DNA of 5,861 bases. It comes from Rhodanobacteraceae bacterium. Its GTDB lineage: Bacteria > Pseudomonadota > Gammaproteobacteria > Xanthomonadales > SZUA-5. How positions within the stretch are numbered: the stretch's first letter is position 1; each line of letters opens with the position of its first letter. This document shows, piece by piece, positions 1-5,861 of this stretch. A program made the position numbers and the translations under genes. A model generated the notes under the pieces. That model worked only from the letters and a program-made list of their open reading frames with translations. It had not been told where the DNA came from and made no database searches. The stretch lies in NCBI GenBank assembly GCA_003233535.1, contig QIMA01000070.1, positions 1 through 5,861 on the forward strand, written 5' to 3'.

Positions 1-44
1 GTAGTGGTTCATACACCCGACTGAGGAAAAGTCGCTGGGCGATC

Positions 45-95
45 AAGGGCCTAGCGAGGGCGCGTGAAGTTTATGAAATTCCGGGCTAGGCCCTT
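45..95. repeat. 11-bp perfect inverted repeat, 29-nt loop, downstream of the DUF2189 gene
   Basis: AAGGGCCTAGC (45-55) is an exact reverse complement of GCTAGGCCCTT (85-95). The 29-nt loop can fold further, imperfectly, around GAAGTTT/AAATTC (67-81). The repeat begins 5 nt past the stop of the minus-strand membrane-protein gene, so it would lie in that transcript's 3' end and could stabilise it or help termination. Neither strand shows a T-run after the stem, so it is not a canonical intrinsic terminator. The inner core begins CCTAG and ends CTAGG, so it might also be a small mobile-element remnant. The left arm resembles the core of the REP units at 1885-2079. Bases 1-44 show nothing I can identify. 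The structure is directly visible; its role is inferred. Confidence 0.6.
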
Positions 96-100
96 CTCGC

Positions 101-919
101 TTATCCCAACTCTGGCCAATCCGACGCGTCCAACGTCTCTCGATAGGCGTGCCAACTGGCGTAAGCCAGCCACGGCATGATCACTACTAGGCCGAGGAAG
201 GCGGTGGCGAATCCGATTGCGGTCAGGATCACGATGAGCGCCGCCCATAACGCCATTGGCAGCTTGTTGCGCAACACCGCGTTGATGCTGGATATGACCG
301 CAGTGATCATGTCGACTTGGCGATCGGCAATCATCGGCAGCGAAACGACTGCACTGGCGAAGGTTAGCGCGGCGAAAATCGAGCCGATGGCCGAACCGAG
401 CAGCAAGAACTCCCAGAGTTCAACTAGCCCGCCAGTCTGCAGCGGAAAGAAGGCGCTAACCATCATGCCGGCGCGCGACCACACCAGCAGCACCACCAGC
501 TGAGTCAGTGCGAACACGGCGGCCTGACCCAGCACCCGCCCGGCTAACGTGAATGAGTGGCGCAGCTGCGGGCGACGCCCAGCTTCCAGCTCGCGGCTAA
601 CACAGTACAGACCGACGCCGATCAACGGGGCAATGAAGACGAAGCCCGACAGCAGCGTGGCGAGTAGGGCAAAACGGCCGAGCGACCACGCCAGCGCCGA
701 GATCGCGATACTGGCCAGGGCAATGACCCCGCCGAAAACCAGCGTCAGGCCCGGCGCTCGGCGCAGGTCCTGCCAGCCCAGACGCAGCCACTGCAGCGGT
801 GCATCCCACTCTAGTCGAGCGCAGGGAACCACAAACGGCCGCTGCGGCGCGTCGTCGTTGTCACGCATTCGCTGCAGGACCAGATCCGCCTCATTGGGCT
901 GTCGATCCGCGTTCATCAT
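101..919 (-). CDS. DUF2189-family integral inner-membrane protein, function unknown
   Basis: The 272-residue protein has a polar N-terminus of about 50 residues and then several hydrophobic spans, roughly residues 57-80, 85-107, 128-150, 172-196 and 222-256. It therefore sits in the inner membrane. Recognisable family features are LRLGWQDLRRAP (about 45-56), the PLIGVGLY stretch followed by SRELEAG (98-114), LPMIADR (194-200) and the C-terminal MPWLAYASWHAYRET (248-262). These match my memory of DUF2189, a family with no established function. The start is well supported: GGAGGGAGAGG (930-920 on the minus strand) precedes tandem ATG codons (919-917 and 916-914), so either Met could be used. 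It is divergent from the SDR gene with about 100 bp between them. No enzymatic motif is visible. Family assignment is by motif recall, not by a search. Confidence 0.85.
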   Translation of the reverse strand: MMNADRQPNEADLVLQRMRDNDDAPQRPFVVPCARLEWDAPLQWLRLGWQDLRRAPGLTLVFGGVIALASIAISALAWSLGRFALLATLLSGFVFIAPLIGVGLYCVSRELEAGRRPQLRHSFTLAGRVLGQAAVFALTQLVVLLVWSRAGMMVSAFFPLQTGGLVELWEFLLLGSAIGSIFAALTFASAVVSLPMIADRQVDMITAVISSINAVLRNKLPMALWAALIVILTAIGFATAFLGLVVIMPWLAYASWHAYRETLDASDWPELG

Positions 920-978
920 CCTCTCCCTCCGCTCTACCCGATCTTCGATCTATGCCCGTGCGATTTCAACTCTTGCCC

Positions 979-1009
979 TTGAGCTGCGAGAATTCGGGCC
1001 GCCTATACC
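979..1009 (+). promoter_or_regulatory. Possible weak sigma70-like promoter for the SDR gene
   Basis: The divergent gap between the DUF2189 and SDR starts must hold promoter elements for both genes. On the plus strand TTGAGC (979-984) and TATACC (1004-1009) are each 4/6 matches to -35 and -10 boxes, but the spacing is 19 nt and transcription would start only about 8 nt before the ATG at 1024. This is a weak candidate. I saw no convincing matching promoter on the minus strand and no clear operator palindrome. Confidence 0.2.
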
Positions 1010-1023
1010 TTTACGAGACGCCG

Positions 1024-1830
1024 ATGAAACGCATGCAGGGAAAGACCGCGCTGATTACCGGCGCTGCGCGCGGGATTGGCGAGGCGATTGCACGAGCCTA
1101 CGCCGATGAGGGCGCGCGAGTTTGGCTGAGCGACATCGACACCGAACTCGGACAGAAAGCCGCACAAACGATCGGTGATAACGCGAAATTCATCAAACTC
1201 GACGTTCGGGTCGAGGCCGACTGGCAAGCGGCGATGGCGCAGATCCAGTCTCAGGGTGACGCTCTAGACGTGCTGGTGAACAACGCCGGGATCACCGGCT
1301 TCGAAAACGGCCTAGCCGCCCATGATCCCGAGCACGCCAGCCTGGAAGACTGGCGCGCAGTGCACCAGACCAACCTCGATGGCACTTTTCTGGGCTGCAA
1401 GTATGCGATCAGCGCGATGCGCACGCGAAGCCAGGGCGCGATCATCAATATCTCCTCACGTTCGGGTTTGGTCGGCATTCCGGCAGCTGCCGCCTACGCC
1501 TCGTCCAAGGCTGCCGTGCGCAACCACAGCAAAAGCGTGGCGCTGTACTGCGCTGAGCAGGGCCTGGCGATTCGCTGCAATTCGGTGCATCCGGCGGCGG
1601 TGTTAACGCCGATGTGGGAGCCGATGCTGGGTGACGGACCTGATCGCCAGGAGCGCATGGCGGCATTGGTTGCCGACACTCCGCTGCGGCGCTTTGGTCG
1701 GCCCGAAGAGGTAGCCGCCATTGCGCTGCTGCTCGGTTCCGATGAAGCCACTTACATCACCGGCGCCGAATTCAACATCGACGGCGGGCTGTTGGCTGGA
1801 TCGGCCGCATCGCCGCAGGCTGCGGACTAG
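1024..1830 (+). CDS. Classical short-chain dehydrogenase/reductase (SDR), probably NAD(H)-dependent
   Basis: The 268-residue protein is the usual length for a soluble single-domain Rossmann-fold SDR that interconverts a hydroxyl and a carbonyl group. Visible motifs: cofactor loop TGAARGIG (12-19), Asp37 at the end of the second beta-strand (typical of NAD(H) preference), Asp60 in KLDV, NNAG (86-89), and the catalytic tetrad Asn117, Ser145, Tyr158 and Lys162 (YASSK). The C-terminus has the usual [11 protein letters not shown]. The normal HPG motif after the active site reads HPAAVLTPM (189-197), with Ala for Gly. I chose ATG 1024 because GAGA lies 5 nt upstream and TGxxxGIG then starts at residue 12. 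ATG 1033 is possible. The open frame extends back to 799, but that would run into the divergent gene. The substrate cannot be named; the general look recalls hydroxysteroid or cyclic-alcohol dehydrogenases. It faces the pyrimidine operon convergently and shows no link to it. Confidence 0.9.
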   Translation: MKRMQGKTALITGAARGIGEAIARAYADEGARVWLSDIDTELGQKAAQTIGDNAKFIKLDVRVEADWQAAMAQIQSQGDALDVLVNNAGITGFENGLAAHDPEHASLEDWRAVHQTNLDGTFLGCKYAISAMRTRSQGAIINISSRSGLVGIPAAAAYASSKAAVRNHSKSVALYCAEQGLAIRCNSVHPAAVLTPMWEPMLGDGPDRQERMAALVADTPLRRFGRPEEVAAIALLLGSDEATYITGAEFNIDGGLLAGSAASPQAAD

Positions 1831-1846
1831 TTCGCTGCTAGTCCGC
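1822..1846 (+). terminator. Stem-loop spanning the SDR stop codon, possible terminator without a U-tract
   Basis: GCGGACTAG (1822-1830) and CTAGTCCGC (1838-1846) are perfect reverse complements separated by a 7-nt loop (TTCGCTG). The stem contains the TAG stop codon, so the hairpin would form at the very end of the SDR message. GC content is adequate for a terminator, but the bases that follow (GTCGCTGCAC) have no T-run. It may protect the 3' end, pause polymerase, or be a factor-assisted end. The structure is certain; the function is inferred. Confidence 0.4.
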
Positions 1847-1884
1847 GTCGCTGCACAAGGCGATCAAGCCCGCTCCGCCTACAT

Positions 1885-1930
1885 CTCGTAGGTCGGACAA
1901 AGACCGAGCCCCAGCGAGGACGTGTCCGAC
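1885..1930 (+). repeat. REP unit A with GTAG head
   Basis: This 46-bp unit contains the tetranucleotide GTAG (1888-1891), followed by a hairpin with 8-bp perfect arms GTCGGACA (1892-1899) and TGTCCGAC (1923-1930). A GTAG head before an imperfect palindrome is the hallmark of REP sequences mobilised by RAYT (TnpA_REP) transposases in gammaproteobacteria. It is 42/46 identical to the inverse of unit B; the first 26 bases are identical and the differences fall in the loop. A short CCTAC/GTAGG inverted repeat (1878-1882 / 1888-1892) overlaps its head. Confidence 0.8.
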
Positions 1931-2033
1931 ACGCGCTCTGGACCCATTGTCTGCGCATCGTTAAAGCGCCGCGGAAACAGGATATTGAATAGAGGCCAGG
2001 GTCGCGGCTTGCCAGCATTCGTCATCATCAACA

Positions 2034-2079
2034 GTCGGACACGCCCTCGCCTAGGCTCGGTCTTTGTCCGACCTACGAG
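2034..2079 (-). repeat. REP unit B, inverted partner of unit A
   Basis: Read on the minus strand this unit starts CTCGTAGG like unit A and has the same 8-bp arms (GTCGGACA 2034-2041 and TGTCCGAC 2065-2072 on the plus strand). It differs from unit A at 4 of 46 bases, all in the loop region. Its loop holds the perfect palindrome GCCTAGGC (2049-2056), which is broken in unit A. Confidence 0.8.
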
Positions 2080-2103
2080 GCCACTGGCTCGCCGTGCACG
2101 GCG
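2080..2103. repeat. Two adjacent short palindromes just past the operon end
   Basis: GCCACTGGC (2080-2088) has 4-bp arms, and CGCCGTGCACGGCG (2090-2103) is a perfect 14-bp palindrome. They lie about 60 bp past the stop of the NCS1 transporter gene and directly abut REP unit B. They might contribute to transcript ending for the minus-strand operon, but no T-run follows. The rest of 2104-2161 shows nothing I can identify. Confidence 0.35.
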
Positions 2104-2161
2104 GAAAGGTCAGGGCCACAACTAAGCGAAGAACTCCCTGGCATGCGGACGTACTGCTCGC

Positions 2162-3625
2162 TCAAGCCCGCGCCACCTTCATCCACAGCCAATAAACCCC
2201 ACCGGCAACCGTCAAGCCCACAAACCATGCGTAGGTATAGATCCCGGCGAACAGCGGTGAAGTCGCATCAGTGAATCCGGCTGCAGCCAAGAAGCCAGGC
2301 AGATTGGGCAACACGCCCAGGATCAAAGCCACTACCGCCGCCGGATTCCAGCCACCGCGATAGCCGTAGGCACCGCTGTGGCTGAACAGCGCCTGCCGAT
2401 CCAACTCGGTGCGCCTGATCAAGTAGTAATCGACCAGCAGAATGCCGGCGATCGGTCCGAGCAGCGCCGAATAGCCAATCAGCCAAGTGAAAATGTACGC
2501 GCCGGTGTTTTCCAGCAGCTTCCAGGGGAAGATCGCAATGCCAATGCCGGCGGTGATGTAGCCACCCATGCGGAAGGAAATACGCTTGGGCGACAGCGAG
2601 GAAAACCCATTTGCCGGTGCAACCACGTTGGCAGCCAGATTGGTCGTGAGCGTTGCCAGCACCAGCGCGGCCAGTGCGACCACGACGCCAAAACCGCCCA
2701 TCCGCCGAGTTAACGCCACCGGATCCCAGATCGCTTCGCCATAGATGATCACCGTGGCCGAAGTCACCGCCACCGCAATGAAGGCCAGTAGCGCCATCGG
2801 CAAGGGCAGTCCCAAGGCCTGACCCAGCACCTGATCACGCTGGCTGCGCGCATAGCGAGTGAAATCGGGGATGTTCAGCGCCAGCGTCGCCCAAAAGCCG
2901 ACCATCGCGGTCAGCGACGGCCAAAACACGGAGGCAAATTGACCGGCGCGCTCGCCGCCAGCAGCGAATTTCGACGGTGTGGAGAGCATTTCGCCGAAAC
3001 CACCGGCCTGCACATAGGCCCAGCCCAGCAGTGCCAAACACAGGCCGATCAGCAGCGGTGCGGCGAGCAGCTCTAGCTTGCGAATCGATTCGGTGCCGTA
3101 GGTGATAAACACCACGTGCAGCGCCCAGAACAGCAGGAAGCAAACCGTTTGCCAAAAATCGATCCCCAGCAGCGGTAGCGGGCTGCCGATGAAGAAATCC
3201 CCGCTGAGCACGTTGGCGATGGCGTAGATTGCCGCGCCGCCGACCCAGGTTTGGATACCGAACCAGCCACAGGCCACCAAGCCGCGCAGCAAGGCTGGGA
3301 GCATCGCGCCGCGAGTGCCGAACGAAGCTCGCAGCAACACCGGGAAGGGAATGCCGTGCTTGGCACCAGCGTGACCAATCATCAGCATCGGCACCAGCAC
3401 GATCAAGTTGGCGAGGAAGATCGTCCCCACGGCCTGGCCCAAAGACATCCCTACACTGACCAAGCCGGCGGCCAGCATGTAGGCCGGCACGCACACCACC
3501 ATGCCCACCCACAGCGCCGCAATCGCCTTCCAGTCCCAGGTCCGCTGCGCTTGGCTGGTAGGCAGCAAGTCGTCGTTAATCAGGTCGGCATCGCCGTCTA
3601 CCTGCAGCGGCTTTGCGGCATGCAT
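2162..3625 (-). CDS. NCS1-family nucleobase:cation symporter, probable pyrimidine or related-ring importer
   Basis: The 487-residue protein is highly hydrophobic and of usual length for the 12-helix NCS1 family (cytosine, uracil, allantoin and hydantoin permeases). Family signatures are the N-terminal NDDLLPTSQAQRTWDW (17-32), GHAGAKHGIPFPVLLRASFG (84-103) and NIPDFTRYA (251-259). By alignment from memory with the hydantoin transporter Mhp1, Trp121 and Gln125 (WFGIQTW) match its substrate residues Trp117/Gln121, Trp245 may match Trp220, and Ala324, Thr327, Thr328 and Asn333 (ATLTTNLAAN) match the sodium site and Asn318. This suggests sodium-coupled uptake of a planar amide ring. The start overlaps the preA stop by one base (TGATG), with GGAG 8 nt upstream (3637-3634), so translation is probably coupled. 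Context with preTA favours uracil, thymine or a dihydropyrimidine; hydantoin or allantoin cannot be excluded. It is the last gene before the REP-bearing gap. Confidence 0.92.
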   Translation of the reverse strand: MHAAKPLQVDGDADLINDDLLPTSQAQRTWDWKAIAALWVGMVVCVPAYMLAAGLVSVGMSLGQAVGTIFLANLIVLVPMLMIGHAGAKHGIPFPVLLRASFGTRGAMLPALLRGLVACGWFGIQTWVGGAAIYAIANVLSGDFFIGSPLPLLGIDFWQTVCFLLFWALHVVFITYGTESIRKLELLAAPLLIGLCLALLGWAYVQAGGFGEMLSTPSKFAAGGERAGQFASVFWPSLTAMVGFWATLALNIPDFTRYARSQRDQVLGQALGLPLPMALLAFIAVAVTSATVIIYGEAIWDPVALTRRMGGFGVVVALAALVLATLTTNLAANVVAPANGFSSLSPKRISFRMGGYITAGIGIAIFPWKLLENTGAYIFTWLIGYSALLGPIAGILLVDYYLIRRTELDRQALFSHSGAYGYRGGWNPAAVVALILGVLPNLPGFLAAAGFTDATSPLFAGIYTYAWFVGLTVAGGVYWLWMKVARA

Positions 3626-4899
3626 CAGCCGTTCTCCGTGGCTTTGCGCAGCGGATTGTTCGGATGCGTGGTCCAGTCGCTAAAGGTGCCCTCATCGACC
3701 CGTTCCATGGAGATGCAGTCGTCCACCGGGCACACGTGCATGCACAGATTGCAGCCAACGCACTCGGCATCGACCACTTCGAAATAGCGTTCGCCATTTT
3801 TGATCGCAGTTATCGCCTGATGAGCGGTGTCTTCGCAAACGATATGGCACAGGCCGCACTGGATGCACTTGTCTTGATCGATGCGCGCTTTGATGTCGTA
3901 GTCGAGGTTGAGGTGCTGCCAATCGGTGACGTTGGGCACCGCACGACCGACAAAGTCGTCGAGCGTGGCGTAGCCCTTGGCGTCCATCCAGTTGCTCAAA
4001 CCGGCGTGCATGTCTTTGACGATGCGGAAGCCGTAGTGCATGGCCGCCGTACACACCTGCACCGAGCCTGCGCCCAGGGCCATGAACTCGGCAGCATCGC
4101 GCCAAGTGCCAATGCCGCCGATTGCAGAAATCGGCTTGCCGTGGGTTTCCGGATCACGGGCGATGTCGGCCACCATGTGCAGGGCGATGGGCTTGACCGC
4201 TGGGCCGCAATAGCCGCCGTGCGTGCCCTTGCCGTCCACGGTGGGCGTCGGCGCCATCTGGTCCAAATCAACGCTAACAATGGAGTTGATGGTGTTGATC
4301 AACGACACCGCATCGGCGCCGCCGCGGAAGGCTGCGCGCGCGGTGCTGCGCACGTCGGTGATGTTAGGCGTGAGTTTGACGATGCACGGCAGCTGCGAAT
4401 GCAGCTTGACCCAGGCCGCCACCATTTCCACATACTCGGGCACTTGGCCCACGGCCGCGCCCATGCCGCGCTCGGACATGCCGTGCGGGCAGCCGAAGTT
4501 CAGCTCCACCGCATCAGCGCCGGTGTCCTCGACCTGATGAAGAATGGATTTCCACGCTTCTTCGGTGCAAGGCACCATCAGCGACACAATCATCGCCCGA
4601 TCTGGCCAGTCGCGTTTGACCTGGCGGATCTCTTCCAGATTGATCGCCAGCGGCCGGTCAGTGATCAGCTCGATGTTGTTGAGCCCGGCGATGCGCTGTC
4701 CGCGGAGCGGCATGGCGCCGTAGCGCGAGCTGACGTTGACTACCGGTGGGTCTACACCCAAGGTTTTCCAGACCACACCACCCCAGCCGGCCTCGAAGGC
4801 GCGGTTGACGTTATAGGCCTTGTCAGTCGGCGGCGCCGAAGCCAGCCAGAACGGGTTGGGGGAGCGAATACCTACGAAATTGCAGCTCAGATCGGCCAT
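3625..4899 (-). CDS. preA: Dihydropyrimidine dehydrogenase catalytic subunit PreA (PydA)
   Basis: The protein reduces uracil and thymine to 5,6-dihydro forms together with PreT, in the cytoplasm, the first step of reductive pyrimidine breakdown. The 424 residues contain an N-terminal FMN-binding TIM barrel of the dihydroorotate-dehydrogenase type (about 1-310). NFGCPHGMSERGMG (134-147) is the mobile active-site loop; Cys137 matches the catalytic cysteine (Cys671) of mammalian DPD. KLTPNITD (175-182) and AIGGIGTW (259-266) line the FMN site. The C-terminal ferredoxin domain has two [4Fe-4S] motifs: Cys345/348/351/355 and Cys380/383/386/390. All expected residues are present, so it looks intact. 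The start is ATG 4899; AAAGGAA 9 nt upstream overlaps the end of preT, with only 6 nt between genes. Its stop shares a base with the transporter start. Length fits the pseudomonad PydA type, slightly longer than E. coli PreA. Confidence 0.96.
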   Translation of the reverse strand: MADLSCNFVGIRSPNPFWLASAPPTDKAYNVNRAFEAGWGGVVWKTLGVDPPVVNVSSRYGAMPLRGQRIAGLNNIELITDRPLAINLEEIRQVKRDWPDRAMIVSLMVPCTEEAWKSILHQVEDTGADAVELNFGCPHGMSERGMGAAVGQVPEYVEMVAAWVKLHSQLPCIVKLTPNITDVRSTARAAFRGGADAVSLINTINSIVSVDLDQMAPTPTVDGKGTHGGYCGPAVKPIALHMVADIARDPETHGKPISAIGGIGTWRDAAEFMALGAGSVQVCTAAMHYGFRIVKDMHAGLSNWMDAKGYATLDDFVGRAVPNVTDWQHLNLDYDIKARIDQDKCIQCGLCHIVCEDTAHQAITAIKNGERYFEVVDAECVGCNLCMHVCPVDDCISMERVDEGTFSDWTTHPNNPLRKATENG

Positions 4900-4905
4900 G
4901 CTCGA

Positions 4906-5861
4906 TTATTCCTTTCCTTCGCGCAGCACGCGATCAATGGATGCCGCGGCGCGCTTGCCGTCCTCGACTGCCTGAACTGTTAAGTCTTCTTTATCCGGCA
5001 ATCCGGCGCACCAGGCGCAGTCACCGCCGGCCCAAACTCCGCTCAGCGAGGTGGCGTAGTTCGCATCGACTTTGATTTTGCGGCCATGCAGTTCCAGCGC
5101 ACTCAGCGTTTCGGCATCCAGCCGCTGGCCAATCGCCTTCAGTACCCAGTCGGCGCTGATCCGGAAACCGCTGCCGGTGCCTTCCAGGCGGCCATCGGCG
5201 TCGATCTGCGTGCGCTCAAACTCGACCTGGGCAAGCTCACCGTCTTCGGCCAGAAACTGCCGTGGCTGCGCCCAGGGAATAAGCGTGACGCCTTCGGACT
5301 TGGCAAACTCCTGCTCGTGCTCGGTCGCACTCATGGATTCGAAACCGCGCCGATAGACCAAGGTCACCGACTCGGCGCCCAGGCGCTTGCTTTGGATCGC
5401 GGCGTCGATGGCGGTGTTACCGCCGCCGATCACTACCACGCGGCGACCGACCGGTAGCTGGCTGAGATCGGCGCTCTGGCGCAAACCAGCAATGAAATCG
5501 ACTGCGTCGCGAACGCCGGTCAAGTGTTCACTCGGAATCTTCAGCATTGCCACGTCGGCCAAGCCGGTGGCAACAAATACTGCATCGTATTCGGCCTTGA
5601 GCTGCTGTAGATCCGCCTGTTCGGCCAACGCCGGGCGATGCAAAATTTCGATGCCACCGATGGACAGCAACCAGTCCACTTCGGCCTGGGCGAATCCGGG
5701 CACTTTGTAGGCGGCAATGCCGTATTCGTTCAAGCCGCCGGCCTTCGGTCGCGGGTCCAGAATATCGATGCGGTGCCCGGCACAGGCCAATGCATGCGCA
5801 CAGGCTAAGCCTGCCGGTCCGGCGCCCAACACGGCAATCCGTTTACCGGTCTCGGCGGCAC
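4906..5861 (-). CDS. preT: Dihydropyrimidine dehydrogenase electron-input subunit PreT (PydX), 5' end off the window
   Basis: This subunit takes electrons from NAD(P)H through FAD and passes them to PreA. The visible 317 residues are the C-terminal part of a glutamate-synthase-small-subunit-like flavoprotein. In window numbering (first whole codon = 1): FAD dinucleotide motif GAGPAG (12-17), GGLNEYG (41-47), NAD(P)H motif GGGNTA (145-150), VYRR (168-171), and the C-terminal FAD motif WAGGDC (276-281) followed by LTVQAVEDGKRAA. The frame stays open to the window edge, and the residues AAETGKRIA before the FAD motif are typical internal sequence. The GTG at 5832 is therefore an internal Val and the N-terminal Fe-S domain (roughly 100 or more residues) lies beyond the edge. 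The sequence around the second FAD motif reads CAWC. The gene ends in TAA 6 nt before preA, and its last codons carry the preA ribosome site, indicating one operon. Whether NADH or NADPH is used cannot be decided. Confidence 0.94.
   Translation of the reverse strand, partial: AAETGKRIAVLGAGPAGLACAHALACAGHRIDILDPRPKAGGLNEYGIAAYKVPGFAQAEVDWLLSIGGIEILHRPALAEQADLQQLKAEYDAVFVATGLADVAMLKIPSEHLTGVRDAVDFIAGLRQSADLSQLPVGRRVVVIGGGNTAIDAAIQSKRLGAESVTLVYRRGFESMSATEHEQEFAKSEGVTLIPWAQPRQFLAEDGELAQVEFERTQIDADGRLEGTGSGFRISADWVLKAIGQRLDAETLSALELHGRKIKVDANYATSLSGVWAGGDCAWCAGLPDKEDLTVQAVEDGKRAAASIDRVLREGKE
4909..4915 (-). promoter_or_regulatory. preA ribosome binding site inside the preT 3' end
   Basis: AAAGGAA on the minus strand (4915-4909) lies 9 nt before the preA ATG (4899) and is formed by the last two sense codons of preT plus the first base-pair step to its TAA stop. 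It supports ATG 4899 as the preA start and ties preA translation to the end of preT translation. Confidence 0.6.

Larger units (their letters stand above)
1885..2079. mobile_element. REPIN-like doublet: two REP units in inverted orientation around a 103-bp spacer
   Basis: Units A and B face each other with both GTAG heads at the outer ends, giving a 195-bp palindromic-ended element. This is the arrangement of a REPIN, the non-autonomous form mobilised by a chromosomal RAYT transposase encoded elsewhere. It sits between the convergent 3' ends of the SDR gene and the NCS1 transporter gene, a typical insertion zone for REPs. The spacer (1931-2033) has no supported gene; a short open frame crosses it but has no ribosome site or recognisable motif. 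No flanking target duplication is visible, as expected for REPs. The transcript of either flanking gene could form a large 46-bp-armed stem here, which might limit read-through between the two convergent units. Confidence 0.6.

Noticed and set aside
799..1023. Upstream extension of the SDR reading frame, including an in-frame ATG at 952
   Set aside because: It would overlap or crowd the divergent DUF2189 start and add an atypical N-terminal segment before the TGxxxGIG motif. No ribosome site supports these starts.
549..1109. 186-codon plus-strand frame overlapping the DUF2189 gene and the SDR start
   Set aside because: Shadow frame, Ser/Arg-rich, antisense to a well-supported membrane protein and out of frame with the SDR.
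1885..2079. CRISPR array or tandem repeat
   Set aside because: There are only two units, inverted and not direct, with internal palindromes and a GTAG head, which fits REP elements instead.
1922..2125. Small plus-strand open frame across the REP pair and spacer
   Set aside because: It is made largely of repeat sequence and has no ribosome site or known motif.
3613..4983. 456-codon plus-strand open frame antisense to preA and the preT 3' end
   Set aside because: It lies opposite a fully conserved preA with all catalytic and cluster residues, has no recognisable domain, and is rich in His, Arg, Ala and Val, as expected for the antisense frame of a GC-rich gene.
5830..5832. GTG as the start codon of preT
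   Set aside because: It encodes the Val just before GAGPAG; the frame continues open to the window edge with typical internal residues, and the family needs an N-terminal Fe-S domain.

Overview
The window comes from a GC-rich (about 60% by eye) proteobacterial chromosome, most likely a Pseudomonas-like or related gammaproteobacterium. Three things point that way: the fused-style two-subunit dihydropyrimidine dehydrogenase (PreT/PreA, called PydX/PydA in pseudomonads) next to an NCS1 transporter, a DUF2189-type membrane protein, and REP-type repeats with a GTAG head in an intergenic region. The exact genus cannot be read from the sequence.

Layout, left to right. Bases 1-100 hold no gene but contain an 11-bp perfect inverted repeat (45-55 / 85-95) just after the stop of a minus-strand DUF2189 inner-membrane protein (101-919). 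A divergent gap of about 100 bp separates it from a plus-strand short-chain dehydrogenase/reductase (SDR, 1024-1830), whose stop codon lies inside a 9-bp-stem hairpin. The convergent gap 1831-2161 has no gene. It carries two 46-bp REP units (42/46 identical) in inverted orientation with a 103-bp spacer, which looks like a REPIN-type mobile doublet. From 2162 to the right edge, a minus-strand operon reads preT (5' end off the window) -> preA -> NCS1 transporter, with a 6-nt gap and then a 1-nt stop/start overlap (TGATG).

How the genes work together. PreT (FAD, NAD(P)H and Fe-S electron-input subunit) and PreA (FMN catalytic subunit with two [4Fe-4S] clusters) together reduce uracil or thymine to the 5,6-dihydro compound, the first step of reductive pyrimidine catabolism. 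The coupled NCS1 symporter probably imports the nucleobase or a related ring compound. The later enzymes (dihydropyrimidinase, beta-ureidopropionase) and any regulator are not in the window. The SDR and DUF2189 genes have no clear functional tie to this operon.

I found no clearly new system. The most noteworthy non-coding signals are the REPIN-like element and the separate inverted repeat at the left edge, whose left arm shares a core motif with the REP units.
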